Assembly: GCF_046546515.1 (NCBI RefSeq)
Contig: NZ_JBKHKJ010000009.1
Span: forward strand, 62,001 to 126,000
From: Parasediminibacterium sp046546515
GTDB lineage: Bacteria; Bacteroidota; Bacteroidia; Chitinophagales; Chitinophagaceae
Length of the DNA: 64,000 bases
Reading direction: 5' to 3'
The notes beneath the pieces are model-generated. The model was not told the origin of the DNA and did no database searches. It saw only the letters and a list, made by a program, of their open reading frames with translations. This document shows positions 48,055-56,875 of this stretch, one piece after another. A program made the translations under genes and the position numbers. Numbering within the stretch: the first letter of the stretch is position 1; each line of letters opens with the position of its first letter.

Positions 48055-48435
48055 ATGGGGTTAGTTTATTCTTTCATAACGCTTTCAAACCCTGTAAAAA
48101 CAGAATTACAGCCATTAGTTACCAAATGTTTGGTTGATACGGGGGCTACCTATTTGGTATTGCCTCACCATATAGCCATCCAGCTTCAATTAGTTACGCT
48201 TGAAACCAGAGAAGCAACCATAGCGGATGTAAGTTCACGCAGTGTTCCTTATGTCGGCCCTGTAAAAGTAAGCTTTGAGAACAGGAGTTGTTTTGTTGGG
48301 GCTATTATCATGGGCGACGAGGTATTGCTTGGGGCAGTGCCCATGGAAGACATGTATTTGATAGTGCAGCCAAAATCGCTAAAACTAAGCGTGAACCTCG
48401 AAAGCCCCAATATTGCAAGGGGGTATGCAAAATAA
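48055..48435 (+). CDS. Small retropepsin-like aspartic protease
   Basis: 126 residues, clan AA fold: active-site CLVDTGATYLVLP (Asp about 25), flap region, and the second hydrophobic-Gly motif VLLGAVPMEDM. Active as a homodimer if typical. No signal peptide. Partner substrate unknown. It begins 52 bases after lpxD. Confidence 0.8.
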   Translation: MGLVYSFITLSNPVKTELQPLVTKCLVDTGATYLVLPHHIAIQLQLVTLETREATIADVSSRSVPYVGPVKVSFENRSCFVGAIIMGDEVLLGAVPMEDMYLIVQPKSLKLSVNLESPNIARGYAK

Positions 48436-48446
48436 ATTGCTACACT

Positions 48447-49460
48447 TCATACCAATGACCCCTCTATCAGCTTAAACCCCTCACCCACAGGAAGCTGCTC
48501 CCACAATATCTGGTAAATAGCGGTGGCTATAGGCATTGCTGCCTGCACTAGCTCGTTGGCTTTGTAAATGCACTTGCTGGCGTTGTAACCCTCGGCTACC
48601 ATATTCAGTTCTAGTTGGGCGGCGGTAACGCTGTAGCCTTTGCCAATCATATTGCCAAAAGTCCTGTTTCGGCTATATAGCGAATAGCAAGTTACCAACA
48701 AGTCACCTAGGTAAACAGAAGCAGAATAATTAATATTCCTTTGCTCTTCCTCACTTTCTTTGTCCCATACCATTTTTTTGCAAAAACCGGCCATTTCATG
48801 GGCGCAGTTGGCTATATATACACTTAAAAAATTATCGCCATACTCTAATCCATGGGCAATACCCGCACCAAGTGCATAAATATTTTTTAATACAGCGGCA
48901 TATTGAACGCCTAATATATCGTGGTTTACTTTTGTCTTGATATATTCCGTGGCAAAGCTTTTCGCAATTTGTGCTGCAAATGCTTCATCTATGCCCGAAA
49001 AAGTAAGGTAAGAAAGTTTTTCCGAAGCCACTTCCTCTGCATGGCATGGGCCTAGCACAGTAAAATAATCCTCAATTGCTACATTGAAATTTTCCAGCAA
49101 ATATTCATTCAGCAACTGGTTGGTATCGGGCAAAATACCTTTTATGGCCGATACTATTTTTTTGCCAATGAAAGCATCCTTAGGCAAAACCGCTAAAGCA
49201 TCAATGGTATATGCAGAAGGTATGGCAATAACTAGTATATCTGACTGCGCCACCACTTCTTCTATATTATTGTTTAAAAGCAGTTGGTGGGTATCAAAAT
49301 AGGCAGCCCCCAAGTAATGCGGGTTGTGTTTCCTTTTTTTGATGGCCGCAATGGTATTACTATTCCTAATCCACCAGTGGATTTTATTCCCATTGTCGGT
49401 CAATATCTTAGCCAATGCTGTTGCCCAGCTGCCGCTTCCTATTATTCCAAATTGAGTCAT
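48447..49460 (-). CDS. gpsA: NAD(P)-dependent glycerol-3-phosphate dehydrogenase
   Basis: 337 residues. Rossmann motif FGIIGSGSWATALAKIL at the N-terminus; VSAIKGI, GPCHAEEVA, YAAVLKNIYALGAGIAHGLEYGDN (substrate and catalytic Lys region) and GDLLVTCYSLYSRNRTFG are all typical. It reduces dihydroxyacetone phosphate to sn-glycerol-3-phosphate for phospholipid synthesis. Its ATG shares one base with the stop codon of the upstream hlyD-like gene, so translation is coupled to an efflux operon, an uncommon partner. Confidence 0.93.
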   Translation of the reverse strand: MTQFGIIGSGSWATALAKILTDNGNKIHWWIRNSNTIAAIKKRKHNPHYLGAAYFDTHQLLLNNNIEEVVAQSDILVIAIPSAYTIDALAVLPKDAFIGKKIVSAIKGILPDTNQLLNEYLLENFNVAIEDYFTVLGPCHAEEVASEKLSYLTFSGIDEAFAAQIAKSFATEYIKTKVNHDILGVQYAAVLKNIYALGAGIAHGLEYGDNFLSVYIANCAHEMAGFCKKMVWDKESEEEQRNINYSASVYLGDLLVTCYSLYSRNRTFGNMIGKGYSVTAAQLELNMVAEGYNASKCIYKANELVQAAMPIATAIYQILWEQLPVGEGFKLIEGSLV

Positions 49461-50821
49461 CAGTCCTTCTTCTTATCGTCTTCGTATAATTTTTCTTTTG
49501 GCACTACTTTTACCTTGTCGCCCGTTTTTATGGTCTTGCTTATCAGTGTGTATGGGGCTACAATTACCTCATCGCCTTTTTGCAGCCCTTCTATGATTTC
49601 TATTTTGTTAATATCCTGTATCCCAGTTTTTACCTTTACTTTTTTTACGGTACCGTCTTTCTGCAACACAAAAACTACTTCGTCAAACCCTTCATCGGCA
49701 GTAACAGATTTTTTGGCATCTGTAGTTGCCTCGGAATTGTCATCTTTCTTGTCTGCCTTCGTTTTTTCAGGCTTGTTGCTGCGGGTAGTAACGGCATTCA
49801 GCGGCACAGACAATACTCCCACTTTCGTTTTTGTTTGAATATCGGCACTGGCACTCATATTGGGCCTGAAAGGGAAGCTTTTGCCAGGTATTATCAAGTC
49901 TTTATAACTATCCAGCAGCAAGCGGATATGCACTTTGTATTCCGTAACATCGGTAGTGCTAGAAGTAAGGCTCGTAGTTGGGTTTGCAATTTTATATACA
50001 AGCCCCTTGAATTTACGGCCTGTGTAGGCATCCACTTCTATCAATGCCGAATCGCCAATTTTCACTTTGGGTATATCGTTTTCCCCCACATCTACCCTTA
50101 CTTCTATGCTGCCCAAGTCGGCAATACGCATCATCTCTGTACCTACGTTAAAACTGTTTCCTGCCACCCGCTCGCCTTTTTCAATGGCTAGCAAGCTGAT
50201 TACCCCATCCATCGGGGCGGTAATAATGGTACGGCTAATGTCCTTGTCTGCTTTGGCCAGCTGGGCTTTGTTGCCTAAAATATTAGCCTGGCCACTTTTA
50301 AGCCCTTCTTGTGCAGCAAGGTAGTTGGCTTGTGCAGCTAAATAAGTTTGCTGTGCAGTTTCAAATTCCGATTGGGCTATTACTTTGTCTTTCAACAGCC
50401 TTTGCTGGCGGTCGTAGTTGGCTTTTGCTTGGTCTAGCGTGGCTTTCAAGCCCACAATGCTGGCGGCAGAGTTGCCAAGCTGCGCCTGTGCTTGGGTGAG
50501 GCCAGCGGCCACTTGGTCCCGTTGTGTAGCATATATGTCGGCATAAATTTTTGCCAGCACTTTGCCTTTTTTCACGGTGTCGCCTTCGCTTACATATAAG
50601 TCAGTTACCTCACCGCTTATATCTGGGCTTATTTTCACCTCGACTTCTGGGTACACCTTGCCGCTTGCATTTACTGTTTCAGTAATGGTGCGTACCTGTG
50701 CTTTTTCAGTGGCTACAAGCACGCCTTCTTCTTTGCCTATAATACCCGCTTTCTTCAACCCAAACAAAACGCTTGTTACCAGCACCACCCCAACTATTAT
50801 CCAGATTAATGTTTTATTCAT
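49460..50821 (-). CDS. HlyD/RND-type efflux periplasmic adaptor
   Basis: 453 residues. N-terminal membrane anchor (about 5-25, LIWIIVGVVLVTSVLFGL), lipoyl half-motifs (VEVKISPDISGEVTDLYVSE; ITAPMDGVISLLAIEKGERV), a long coiled-coil hairpin (about 90-200) and beta-barrel domains. It links an inner-membrane pump to the TolC channel. The pump gene (MacB-like or RND) is not adjacent. A Lys/Asp-rich insertion lies near 350-370 (KPEKTKADKKDDNSEATTDA). Confidence 0.9.
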   Translation of the reverse strand: MNKTLIWIIVGVVLVTSVLFGLKKAGIIGKEEGVLVATEKAQVRTITETVNASGKVYPEVEVKISPDISGEVTDLYVSEGDTVKKGKVLAKIYADIYATQRDQVAAGLTQAQAQLGNSAASIVGLKATLDQAKANYDRQQRLLKDKVIAQSEFETAQQTYLAAQANYLAAQEGLKSGQANILGNKAQLAKADKDISRTIITAPMDGVISLLAIEKGERVAGNSFNVGTEMMRIADLGSIEVRVDVGENDIPKVKIGDSALIEVDAYTGRKFKGLVYKIANPTTSLTSSTTDVTEYKVHIRLLLDSYKDLIIPGKSFPFRPNMSASADIQTKTKVGVLSVPLNAVTTRSNKPEKTKADKKDDNSEATTDAKKSVTADEGFDEVVFVLQKDGTVKKVKVKTGIQDINKIEIIEGLQKGDEVIVAPYTLISKTIKTGDKVKVVPKEKLYEDDKKKD

Positions 50822-50895
50822 TGTAATTTTTTTGTCGTAAGTAAAAATCGCGAGTGTGCGGGAGTTGATCGGAAAATAAAGGCAGTTTATAGACA

Positions 50896-50947
50896 GTTAA
50901 ACGGGAATCGCAAGTCATCGGCAACCAACTTGCGATTCCCGTTCAAC
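50896..50947. other. Strong hairpin between tolC-like and hlyD-like genes
   Basis: GTTAAACGGGAATCGCAAGT at 50896-50915 pairs with 50928-50947 with one mismatch and a 12-base loop; GCGAG and CTCGC extend the stem outside. It lies in the 146-base space inside the operon and may attenuate or stabilise the mRNA. Confidence 0.7.
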
Positions 50948-50967
50948 TCTCGCCTAACTACTGTTTC

Positions 50968-52419
50968 TTACAATTTCAGCCCCTGCCCTTTGTAAAATTC
51001 CAGCAATTTCATTTTAAAGATATAATCATATTCGTTACTGGCCTGTTGCAACTTGGCACGCAACAAATTATTTTGATTGGTCAATAAGTCTAAGGTACTC
51101 AACAAGCCTACATCATACCTTTTTGTAGCAAAATCATAGGCTTTTTGGTTGCTTTCCACGCTTTTCTTGCCAGCATTCAATTTTTGCAAGGCGGAAATGG
51201 CATTGGTATAAGAAGTAAAAATATTTTGCTTCAATGTATTGTCCGCACCTTCCTTGTTCAGCAATTGTGTTTTATAGTTCAGCTTCGATTGTTCATAAGC
51301 TATCCGGTACTGCCCATTGTTGAAAATAGGAACGCTAAGGCTAAAACCAACGGTTTGGCCAAAGTTATTGCTTAGTTGGTTGCCATAACCTTCCCACAAT
51401 TGCCCAAAGCTGCGTTTGGACTGAGTAATTGTGGCATTTGGGGTAGCAACAGTGTATGTATTGCTACCAATAGTAACTAAATCGCCATTGGGTACATAGC
51501 CGTTGAAACTGTAACCATATTTTTTAAAGGCATTGTAAAAATTGCTTGCTAGGTTCACCCCAAGGCTAAGCGTAGGGTACATTTGGGCTTTGTACACTTG
51601 TATGTTTTTGTCGGCAGCTTTTATACGCAAGTCGTTGCCTTTTTGCAATGGCTGGTTGCCCAAAGCCAATTGGTACACAGCTTGTGGCTGCAACTCTGCC
51701 AAAGGCAATACAGGTATATTGCTTGCTTCGGGTATTACCACTTCAAAAGGTGCAGCCGCATCTAGGTTTAGCACGCCTTTTAAGGCCAGCACATTCTGTT
51801 CAAAAGTTGTTTGAGTGGTTATATAAGTGCTGCTGTCGTTGGCCAATTGTGCTTCCAGTTCTACTTGGTTCAGTTCTGGCAATGCGCCGGCTAGCACTTT
51901 TTTTTGTGTAATATCCAATTGAGCTTTTGTCTGGGTTATTTGTACCTGGCTAATGGTTACTTGCTCTTTTGCTGCCAGTACTTGCAGGTAATAAGTGCAA
52001 ACGCTTAGGGCGGCATCGCTGGCAGCTTTTTGTACATCCATCAAAGCAGCCTGTGCGCTAAACTGGGCATAGTCAACAGTATTCTTTAATCGGTTGAAAT
52101 TATATACCTGTATGCCGCTTTGCAATTGTATGTTTTGGTAAAGCGACTGCACATCGCTGTAAATATTGGTAGTTCGGTCTATTGAGCGGCCAAACTGAGT
52201 GCCCAAGCCAGAGGATAAACTTGCATTGGGGTATTTGGCCAACTGTGCCTGCTTTAGCTGCAAGGCAGCAATGCGCGCCTGCACATCGGCTTGCTTCACG
52301 GAGATATTGTTTTTCATTGCGTAATCAACGCAACGGCGCAAGTCCCACTTGCCAGTATTGTCCTGTGCGGTGGCTTCAAGGGTTATGATGATAAAGGAGA
52401 GATATAATATGCGTCTCAT
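50968..52419 (-). CDS. TolC-family outer-membrane efflux protein
   Basis: 483 residues. Signal peptide about 1-18. Two OEP repeats: first about 25-220 (WDLRRCVDYAMKNNISVKQA; AKYPNASLSSGLGTQFGRSI), second about 240-480 (LGNQPLQKGNDLRIKAADKN; MYPTLSLGVNLASNFYNAF; DFATKRYDVGLLSTLDLLTN). Forms the trimeric export channel used with the adaptor gene 146 bases downstream. Confidence 0.92.
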   Translation of the reverse strand: MRRILYLSFIIITLEATAQDNTGKWDLRRCVDYAMKNNISVKQADVQARIAALQLKQAQLAKYPNASLSSGLGTQFGRSIDRTTNIYSDVQSLYQNIQLQSGIQVYNFNRLKNTVDYAQFSAQAALMDVQKAASDAALSVCTYYLQVLAAKEQVTISQVQITQTKAQLDITQKKVLAGALPELNQVELEAQLANDSSTYITTQTTFEQNVLALKGVLNLDAAAPFEVVIPEASNIPVLPLAELQPQAVYQLALGNQPLQKGNDLRIKAADKNIQVYKAQMYPTLSLGVNLASNFYNAFKKYGYSFNGYVPNGDLVTIGSNTYTVATPNATITQSKRSFGQLWEGYGNQLSNNFGQTVGFSLSVPIFNNGQYRIAYEQSKLNYKTQLLNKEGADNTLKQNIFTSYTNAISALQKLNAGKKSVESNQKAYDFATKRYDVGLLSTLDLLTNQNNLLRAKLQQASNEYDYIFKMKLLEFYKGQGLKL

Positions 52420-52467
52420 AATTACTCAAAAATAAACGAAACACTTTGATGTTAGCAAAAAATTATG

Positions 52468-52528
52468 CCCCCATTCCCTAAAGGGGTGCTAGCTAACGCC
52501 TCCTTAACGCCCCTTTAGGGGATGGGGG
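52468..52528 (-). terminator. Hairpin after serS
   Basis: CCCCCATTCCCTAAAGGGG at 52468-52486 pairs with CCCCTTTAGGGGATGGGGG at 52510-52528. It ends nine bases before the serS stop codon and lies between serS and the tolC-like gene. No T-run is obvious, so mRNA stability or repeat origin is possible. Confidence 0.5.
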
Positions 52529-52536
52529 TATCAGGT

Positions 52537-53808
52537 TCACACAATCACCCTGCCACCAAAATAGCTATGCAGCACTGCTGGCAACACTATGCCCTCTGCT
52601 GTTTGGTTGTTTTCTAGCAAGCAAGCCACTATCCGCGGCAAAGCAAGGGAGCTACCATTGAGGGTATGTGCCAACTGGGTTTTATTGTTACCGTCTTTAA
52701 ACCTGCATTTCATCCTGTTGGTTTGGAAGTTTTCAAAATTGCTTACGCTGCTCACTTCCAGCCAACGTTTTTGGGCGGCGCTATAAACTTCAAAGTCGTA
52801 GGTAATGGCACTGGCAAAGCCCATGTCGCCGCCACACAAACGCAAGATGCGGTAAGGCAGTTGCAAAGCATTTAGCAAAGCCTCTACGTGGGCAACCATC
52901 TCGTCTAGAACGGCATAGCTTTTGTCGGGATGGGTTATTTGTATTATTTCTACTTTCTCAAACTGGTGTACCCTGTTTAGCCCACGCACATCTTTGCCAT
53001 AGCTGCCTGCCTCCCTGCGGAAACAAGGGCTGTAGGCCGTCATTTTTACTGGCAAATCTTCTTCCTTCAAAATAGTATCCCTATATACGTTTGTAACAGG
53101 CACTTCCGCCGTAGGTATCAGGTATAGCTTGTCTTCCGTGGCATGGTACATTTGCCCTTCCTTGTCTGGCAACTGACCCGTGGCAAATGCGCTTTGCTCG
53201 TTCACCATAAAGGGCGGCAGGTATTCTAAATAGCCAGCATTGGTATTGAAATCTAGGAAATATTGCACCAAGCTGCGTTGTAGTTTTGCCCCCTTGCCTG
53301 TGTAAAAAGGGAAACCGCTGCCGGTAACTTTATTACCTAGTTCAAAGTTGGCGAGTTTGTATTTTTCCAGTAAAAACCAATGTTCTACTGCTTTGTCATA
53401 AAGGGTAGGGATACTACCACCTTGCCTTACCACCACATTTTCCTCGGGTGTTTTGCCAATAGGCACTTCCTGGGCAGGCAGGTTGGGCAACTGCACCAAT
53501 GCTTCGTACAGTTCTTTTTCTACGGCGGCCAACTTTTCTGCAAGCAGGGTTGACTGTTCCTTAAAACCAGCCACCTGCGCTTTGGCGGCTTCGGCTTCTT
53601 CTTTTTTGCCTTGCCCCATTAGCTTGCCTATTTCCTTAGAGGCGGCATTAATGCCAGCTTGTGCAGTATCGTATCCTACTTGTATGCTTTTTCTTTCATC
53701 GTCTAGTGAAACAATGGCATCTACCAGTTCCAGTTGCTTAAAATTTTTTACTCCCAAACGTCCTTTTGCCCATTCTGGGTTATTCCTCAACACGCTTACC
53801 TGTAACAT
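52537..53808 (-). CDS. serS: Seryl-tRNA synthetase
   Basis: 423 residues, normal length. N-terminal coiled-coil tRNA-binding arm (about 30-105), then class II catalytic core: motif 2 around SPCFRREAGSYGKDVRGLNR, VHQFEKVEI, and motif 3 HTLNGSSLALPRIVACLLEN. Charges tRNA-Ser. TATATTTG (matching TAnnTTTG) lies 21 bases before the ATG. Confidence 0.97.
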   Translation of the reverse strand: MLQVSVLRNNPEWAKGRLGVKNFKQLELVDAIVSLDDERKSIQVGYDTAQAGINAASKEIGKLMGQGKKEEAEAAKAQVAGFKEQSTLLAEKLAAVEKELYEALVQLPNLPAQEVPIGKTPEENVVVRQGGSIPTLYDKAVEHWFLLEKYKLANFELGNKVTGSGFPFYTGKGAKLQRSLVQYFLDFNTNAGYLEYLPPFMVNEQSAFATGQLPDKEGQMYHATEDKLYLIPTAEVPVTNVYRDTILKEEDLPVKMTAYSPCFRREAGSYGKDVRGLNRVHQFEKVEIIQITHPDKSYAVLDEMVAHVEALLNALQLPYRILRLCGGDMGFASAITYDFEVYSAAQKRWLEVSSVSNFENFQTNRMKCRFKDGNNKTQLAHTLNGSSLALPRIVACLLENNQTAEGIVLPAVLHSYFGGRVIV

Positions 53809-53829
53809 AAATCTAGTTTACAATTTCGG

Positions 53830-53837
53830 CAAATATA
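53830..53837 (-). promoter_or_regulatory. Candidate -7 element of serS
   Basis: TATATTTG on the minus strand is an exact match to TAnnTTTG, 21 bases before the serS start. No clear -33 element. Confidence 0.45.
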
Positions 53838-54062
53838 GATTGTACAGGATTTTGAATTTTAAATTTTGGTAGGGAGCAAGGGAAAATTTAACCAAAAAGC
53901 ACACTGAGAAAAATTGCATCATTTTTAGCAAATAGATTGTACATAAAGAACAAAAATCAAAAGGGCAAAACCAAATTTTTTATACACTTCAATTTAGTTA
54001 TTAAGCAGCAGTTCCGATAAAATCTTCTTATTTTGCGCTAGGTATTAATAAATGGCAGTATT

Positions 54063-54269
54063 ATGAAATTATTATTAGAGATAAAAGATGAAAAAGCAGA
54101 TTTTATAATGGAATTGCTGCGTAATTTTTCTTTTGTGAAAGCAGAAACGATAAGCCAAGAAAAAAAGGAATTTTTGCGCGAACTAAAAGGAGCGGTGGAG
54201 GAAGTAAAGCTTGCCAAACTAGGAAAAATTAAACTTAAACCAATTGAGCAGTTAATTGATGAGTTATAA
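54063..54269 (+). CDS. Antitoxin of a type II toxin-antitoxin pair
   Basis: 68 residues, highly charged and helical (KKEFLRELKGAVEEVKLAKL). It is of the size and composition of small antitoxins that precede RelE/ParE toxins, and overlaps the toxin gene by 11 bases. No clear DNA-binding domain; it may be an unusual antitoxin that only wraps the toxin. Confidence 0.75.
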   Translation: MKLLLEIKDEKADFIMELLRNFSFVKAETISQEKKEFLRELKGAVEEVKLAKLGKIKLKPIEQLIDEL

Positions 54270-54585
54270 TATTGAAGCTACCTCTTTCTTTGAAAAACAA
54301 CTAAAGCGGCTGGTGAAAAAATTCCCATCGCTAAAGAATGAATTTATCCAACTTATAGCATCGCTAAAAGAAAATCCCGAACAGGGTAAATCTTTAGGAA
54401 ATAATTGCTATAAGATAAGAATTTCTATTGCGTCTAAAAATAAAGGCAAATCAGGTGGTGCAAGAGTTATTACATGTGTGCAAATCATCCAAACTAAAAT
54501 TTACCTTCTTTCCATTTATGACAAGTCTGAACAATCAGACATTACCGATAAAGATTTGGATAACCTACTCTCTCAATTACCATGA
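54259..54585 (+). CDS. RelE/ParE family toxin
   Basis: 108 residues from ATG 54259. The RelE/ParE fold is suggested by YNIEATSFFEKQLKRLVKKF (N-terminal helix hairpin), ENPEQGKSLGNNCYKIRISI and the strand pair RVITCVQIIQTKIYLLSIYD. Would inhibit translation (RelE) or gyrase (ParE) when freed. Five bases after its stop a terminal-inverted-repeat element begins. Confidence 0.82.
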   Translation: MSYNIEATSFFEKQLKRLVKKFPSLKNEFIQLIASLKENPEQGKSLGNNCYKIRISIASKNKGKSGGARVITCVQIIQTKIYLLSIYDKSEQSDITDKDLDNLLSQLP

Positions 54586-54589
54586 TTAA

Positions 54590-54692
54590 TTAAACCCAGA
54601 TTTTCCTGTTGAAATCTATTGCAAGCGCCAACTACTTCAAACACAAGCATTTGAGCCTTTTATAACGAAGTCAACTGCAAAATCTGGGTTAA
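54590..54692. repeat. Terminal-inverted-repeat element, short copy
   Basis: Ends TTAAACCCAGATTTTCCTGT and GCAAAATCTGGGTTAA. Same element as 19739-19923 (minus strand) without its central 80 bases. It fills the space between the toxin gene and hisS exactly, and its right end contains the hisS stop codon (54689-54691). Confidence 0.85.
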
Positions 54693-56062
54693 AATACTTC
54701 CGCCAACAACTCCCCCTGTGCAACCGTCTTTTGGTCACCCGTAATTAAATTCTTAATCACGCAAGTGCCTTCTTCCAATTCTTTACTGCCTAAAATAATG
54801 GCATAAGAAATTTGTTTTTTCTCGGCATATTTAAACTGCTTGTCAAACTTGGTGGTTTCGTGATACAGTTCGCAACGTATATTTTTAGCCCTGAGTTGTT
54901 GCATCAACCCAAAGGCTTTTTTGCTTTCTGCCTCGCCCAAATTAAAAAACAATACTTGTGTACCTACCTGTACTGTTTCGGGGAATAGTTTTAGTTCCTC
55001 CATCACGTCATATATCCTATCAACCCCAAAACTGATGCCTACGCCAGGCACATTCGGCACTCCAAACAATCCTGTAAGGTCGTCGTACCTGCCACCACCG
55101 CCAATGCTGCCCATTTGCACGCCCTTGGCTTTTATCTCGAAAATGATGCCTGTGTAGTAATTAAGGCCACGGGCAAGGGTGAAGTCGGTTGTGAGTGATG
55201 AATTATGAGTTATAATTGGGGCATAGTTTAGGATGTATCCTATTTCGTTGATGCCTGTTTTGCCAGTTTCATTGTCTTTTAATAAACCGCCAATAGCTGC
55301 AATTTTTTCTTCGTTGCTGCCACTAATGGCGAGGTATTTTTCTATTGTAGTTATTTGTGTTTCATCCAAGCCACGCTGTGCTAGTTCTTCCTTTACTTTT
55401 TCTATGCCTATTTTGTCCAGCTTGTCTATGGCAATGGTAATATCTGTTAGCTTATCTACCCCGCCACATACCTCGGCCAATGCAGCTAGTATTTTTCGAC
55501 TATTGATGCGTATTTCTACCTGAATGCCCAGTTTTTCAAACACAGTAGCATAAATATTTACCAACTCAACTTCATTTAGCAAGCTTTTACTCCCTACCAC
55601 ATCCGCATCGCATTGGTAAAACTCGCGGTAGCGGCCTTTTTGCGGCCTGTCTGCCCGCCATACTGGCTGTATCTGGTAACGTTTAAAGGGTAGAGTAAGC
55701 TGCCCATAGTTCATGGCCACATAGCGAGCAAAAGGTATGGTAAGGTCGTAGCGGAGGGCACGTTCCGTGATGCCCTTGGTGTTTTTGCCCTCCAGCACTT
55801 TTTCAAAATCGGCTTTTATTTGCGGGTGCTTGGCTATGTTGTCTAGCCCATTGTTCAGTATCTTAAAAATTAGCTTGTCGCCCTCCTCGCCATACTTGCC
55901 CATCAGGGTTTCTAGGTTTTCCATGGCTGGTGTTTCCAGCGGCGAAAAGCCATAAATTTCAAATACAGAACGGATAGTATTAAATATAAAATTGCGCTTG
56001 CGTACCACGTCTGCTGAAAAATCCCTTGTGCCTTGTGGTATGCTTGCCGATGTTTTTGCCAT
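54689..56062 (-). CDS. hisS: Histidyl-tRNA synthetase
   Basis: 457 residues from the ATG at 56062 (an earlier in-frame start at 56113 would add 17 atypical residues). Class II core: SIPQGTRDFSADVV, ALRYDLTIPFARYVA, motif 2 KRYQIQPVWRADRPQKGRYR, LARGLNYYTGIIFE, GGGRYDDLTGLFG; C-terminal anticodon domain about 365-457. Charges tRNA-His. The last bases of the gene and its TAA lie in the terminal repeat of the element at 54590-54692. Confidence 0.97.
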   Translation of the reverse strand: MAKTSASIPQGTRDFSADVVRKRNFIFNTIRSVFEIYGFSPLETPAMENLETLMGKYGEEGDKLIFKILNNGLDNIAKHPQIKADFEKVLEGKNTKGITERALRYDLTIPFARYVAMNYGQLTLPFKRYQIQPVWRADRPQKGRYREFYQCDADVVGSKSLLNEVELVNIYATVFEKLGIQVEIRINSRKILAALAEVCGGVDKLTDITIAIDKLDKIGIEKVKEELAQRGLDETQITTIEKYLAISGSNEEKIAAIGGLLKDNETGKTGINEIGYILNYAPIITHNSSLTTDFTLARGLNYYTGIIFEIKAKGVQMGSIGGGGRYDDLTGLFGVPNVPGVGISFGVDRIYDVMEELKLFPETVQVGTQVLFFNLGEAESKKAFGLMQQLRAKNIRCELYHETTKFDKQFKYAEKKQISYAIILGSKELEEGTCVIKNLITGDQKTVAQGELLAEVF

Positions 56063-56098
56063 TATTCTAACTTTTTTTGTTACCGTATCATTTATATT

Positions 56099-56213
56099 GC
56101 CACAAAGGTTCAAAGGCTCAAAGTAGCACGAAGAAAAAAAGCAAAAGGATTAAATACCTTTCATTTTTTCCTTCAAACCTTTGTGCTAATTTGTGTCTTC
56201 GTGCCTTCGTGGC
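56099..56213. repeat. CCACAAAG-type dispersed hairpin
   Basis: GCCACAAAGGTTCAAAGGCT at the left and GTGTCTTCGTGCCTTCGTGG at the right; complementary ends, between hisS and the phosphatase gene. Confidence 0.8.
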
Positions 56214-56236
56214 ATATTTACTCCAATTGCACTTGT

Positions 56237-56707
56237 TTATCCTTTTTCGGAATGGGAATACTTTTTTATGATTTGGTCGCAGGCTTTGCCTATCATGGCA
56301 TATACTGCTTTAAAATCTTCTATGCCGCCATACCATGGGTCTGGCACTTCCCGGTTTTCGTGGGGGTATAGCTCGTTGAGCAATAGGTCTATTTTTGTTT
56401 CGTCCCACAAGCTGCCTGCCATGCGCTTTACATCCGCATAGTTGCTGCTGTCCATCACATATATCTTGTCAAAATCCGTAAAGTCTGTTTTCCTGAATTG
56501 GCGGCAATGCTGCCCGCTAATATCCACCCCATTTTGTTTGGCTACTTTTTGCGATAAAACATGCGGTGCTTCGCCTACATGGTAGTTGGCTGTGCCGGCA
56601 CTGTCCACCTGCCAGCCTAATCCTGCTGCATCGGCTTTTGCTTGCAAAATGCCCTCGGCCAGCGGGCTTCGGCAAATGTTCCCCAAACAAACCATCAATA
56701 CTTTCAT
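56237..56707 (-). CDS. Low-molecular-weight protein-tyrosine phosphatase
   Basis: 156 residues from the ATG at 56707. The P-loop VCLGNICRSPLAEG (Cys7, Arg13) is at the N-terminus and the general acid Asp is in EVPDPWYGG near residue 120. Cytoplasmic; removes phosphate from tyrosine. Not next to a tyrosine kinase. An exact TAnnTTTG (TACATTTG, 56712-56719) lies only four bases before this ATG, which would make the mRNA almost leaderless. Confidence 0.92.
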   Translation of the reverse strand: MKVLMVCLGNICRSPLAEGILQAKADAAGLGWQVDSAGTANYHVGEAPHVLSQKVAKQNGVDISGQHCRQFRKTDFTDFDKIYVMDSSNYADVKRMAGSLWDETKIDLLLNELYPHENREVPDPWYGGIEDFKAVYAMIGKACDQIIKKYSHSEKG

Positions 56708-56711
56708 GGGG

Positions 56712-56719
56712 CAAATGTA
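56712..56719 (-). promoter_or_regulatory. Candidate -7 element of the phosphatase gene
   Basis: TACATTTG on the minus strand, exact to TAnnTTTG, four bases before the start codon. Confidence 0.35.
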
Positions 56720-56743
56720 AAGCAAAGAGCAACTATATGTACA

Positions 56744-56847
56744 GCCACGAAGGCTAAAAGTAGCACTAAGAAAAAATAAGAATCAATAGTTTATCTTTAT
56801 CTTACTTCAAAACTTTGTGCCTCTTTGCGACTTCCTGCGTTCGTGGC
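56744..56847. repeat. CCACAAAG-type dispersed hairpin
   Basis: GCCACGAAGGCTAAAAGTAG at the left and TTTGCGACTTCCTGCGTTCG then TGGC at the right; lies between the phosphatase gene and the outer-membrane protein gene. Confidence 0.78.
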
Positions 56848-56875
56848 ATGTTACCCCAAATTATAGCTGAATATC

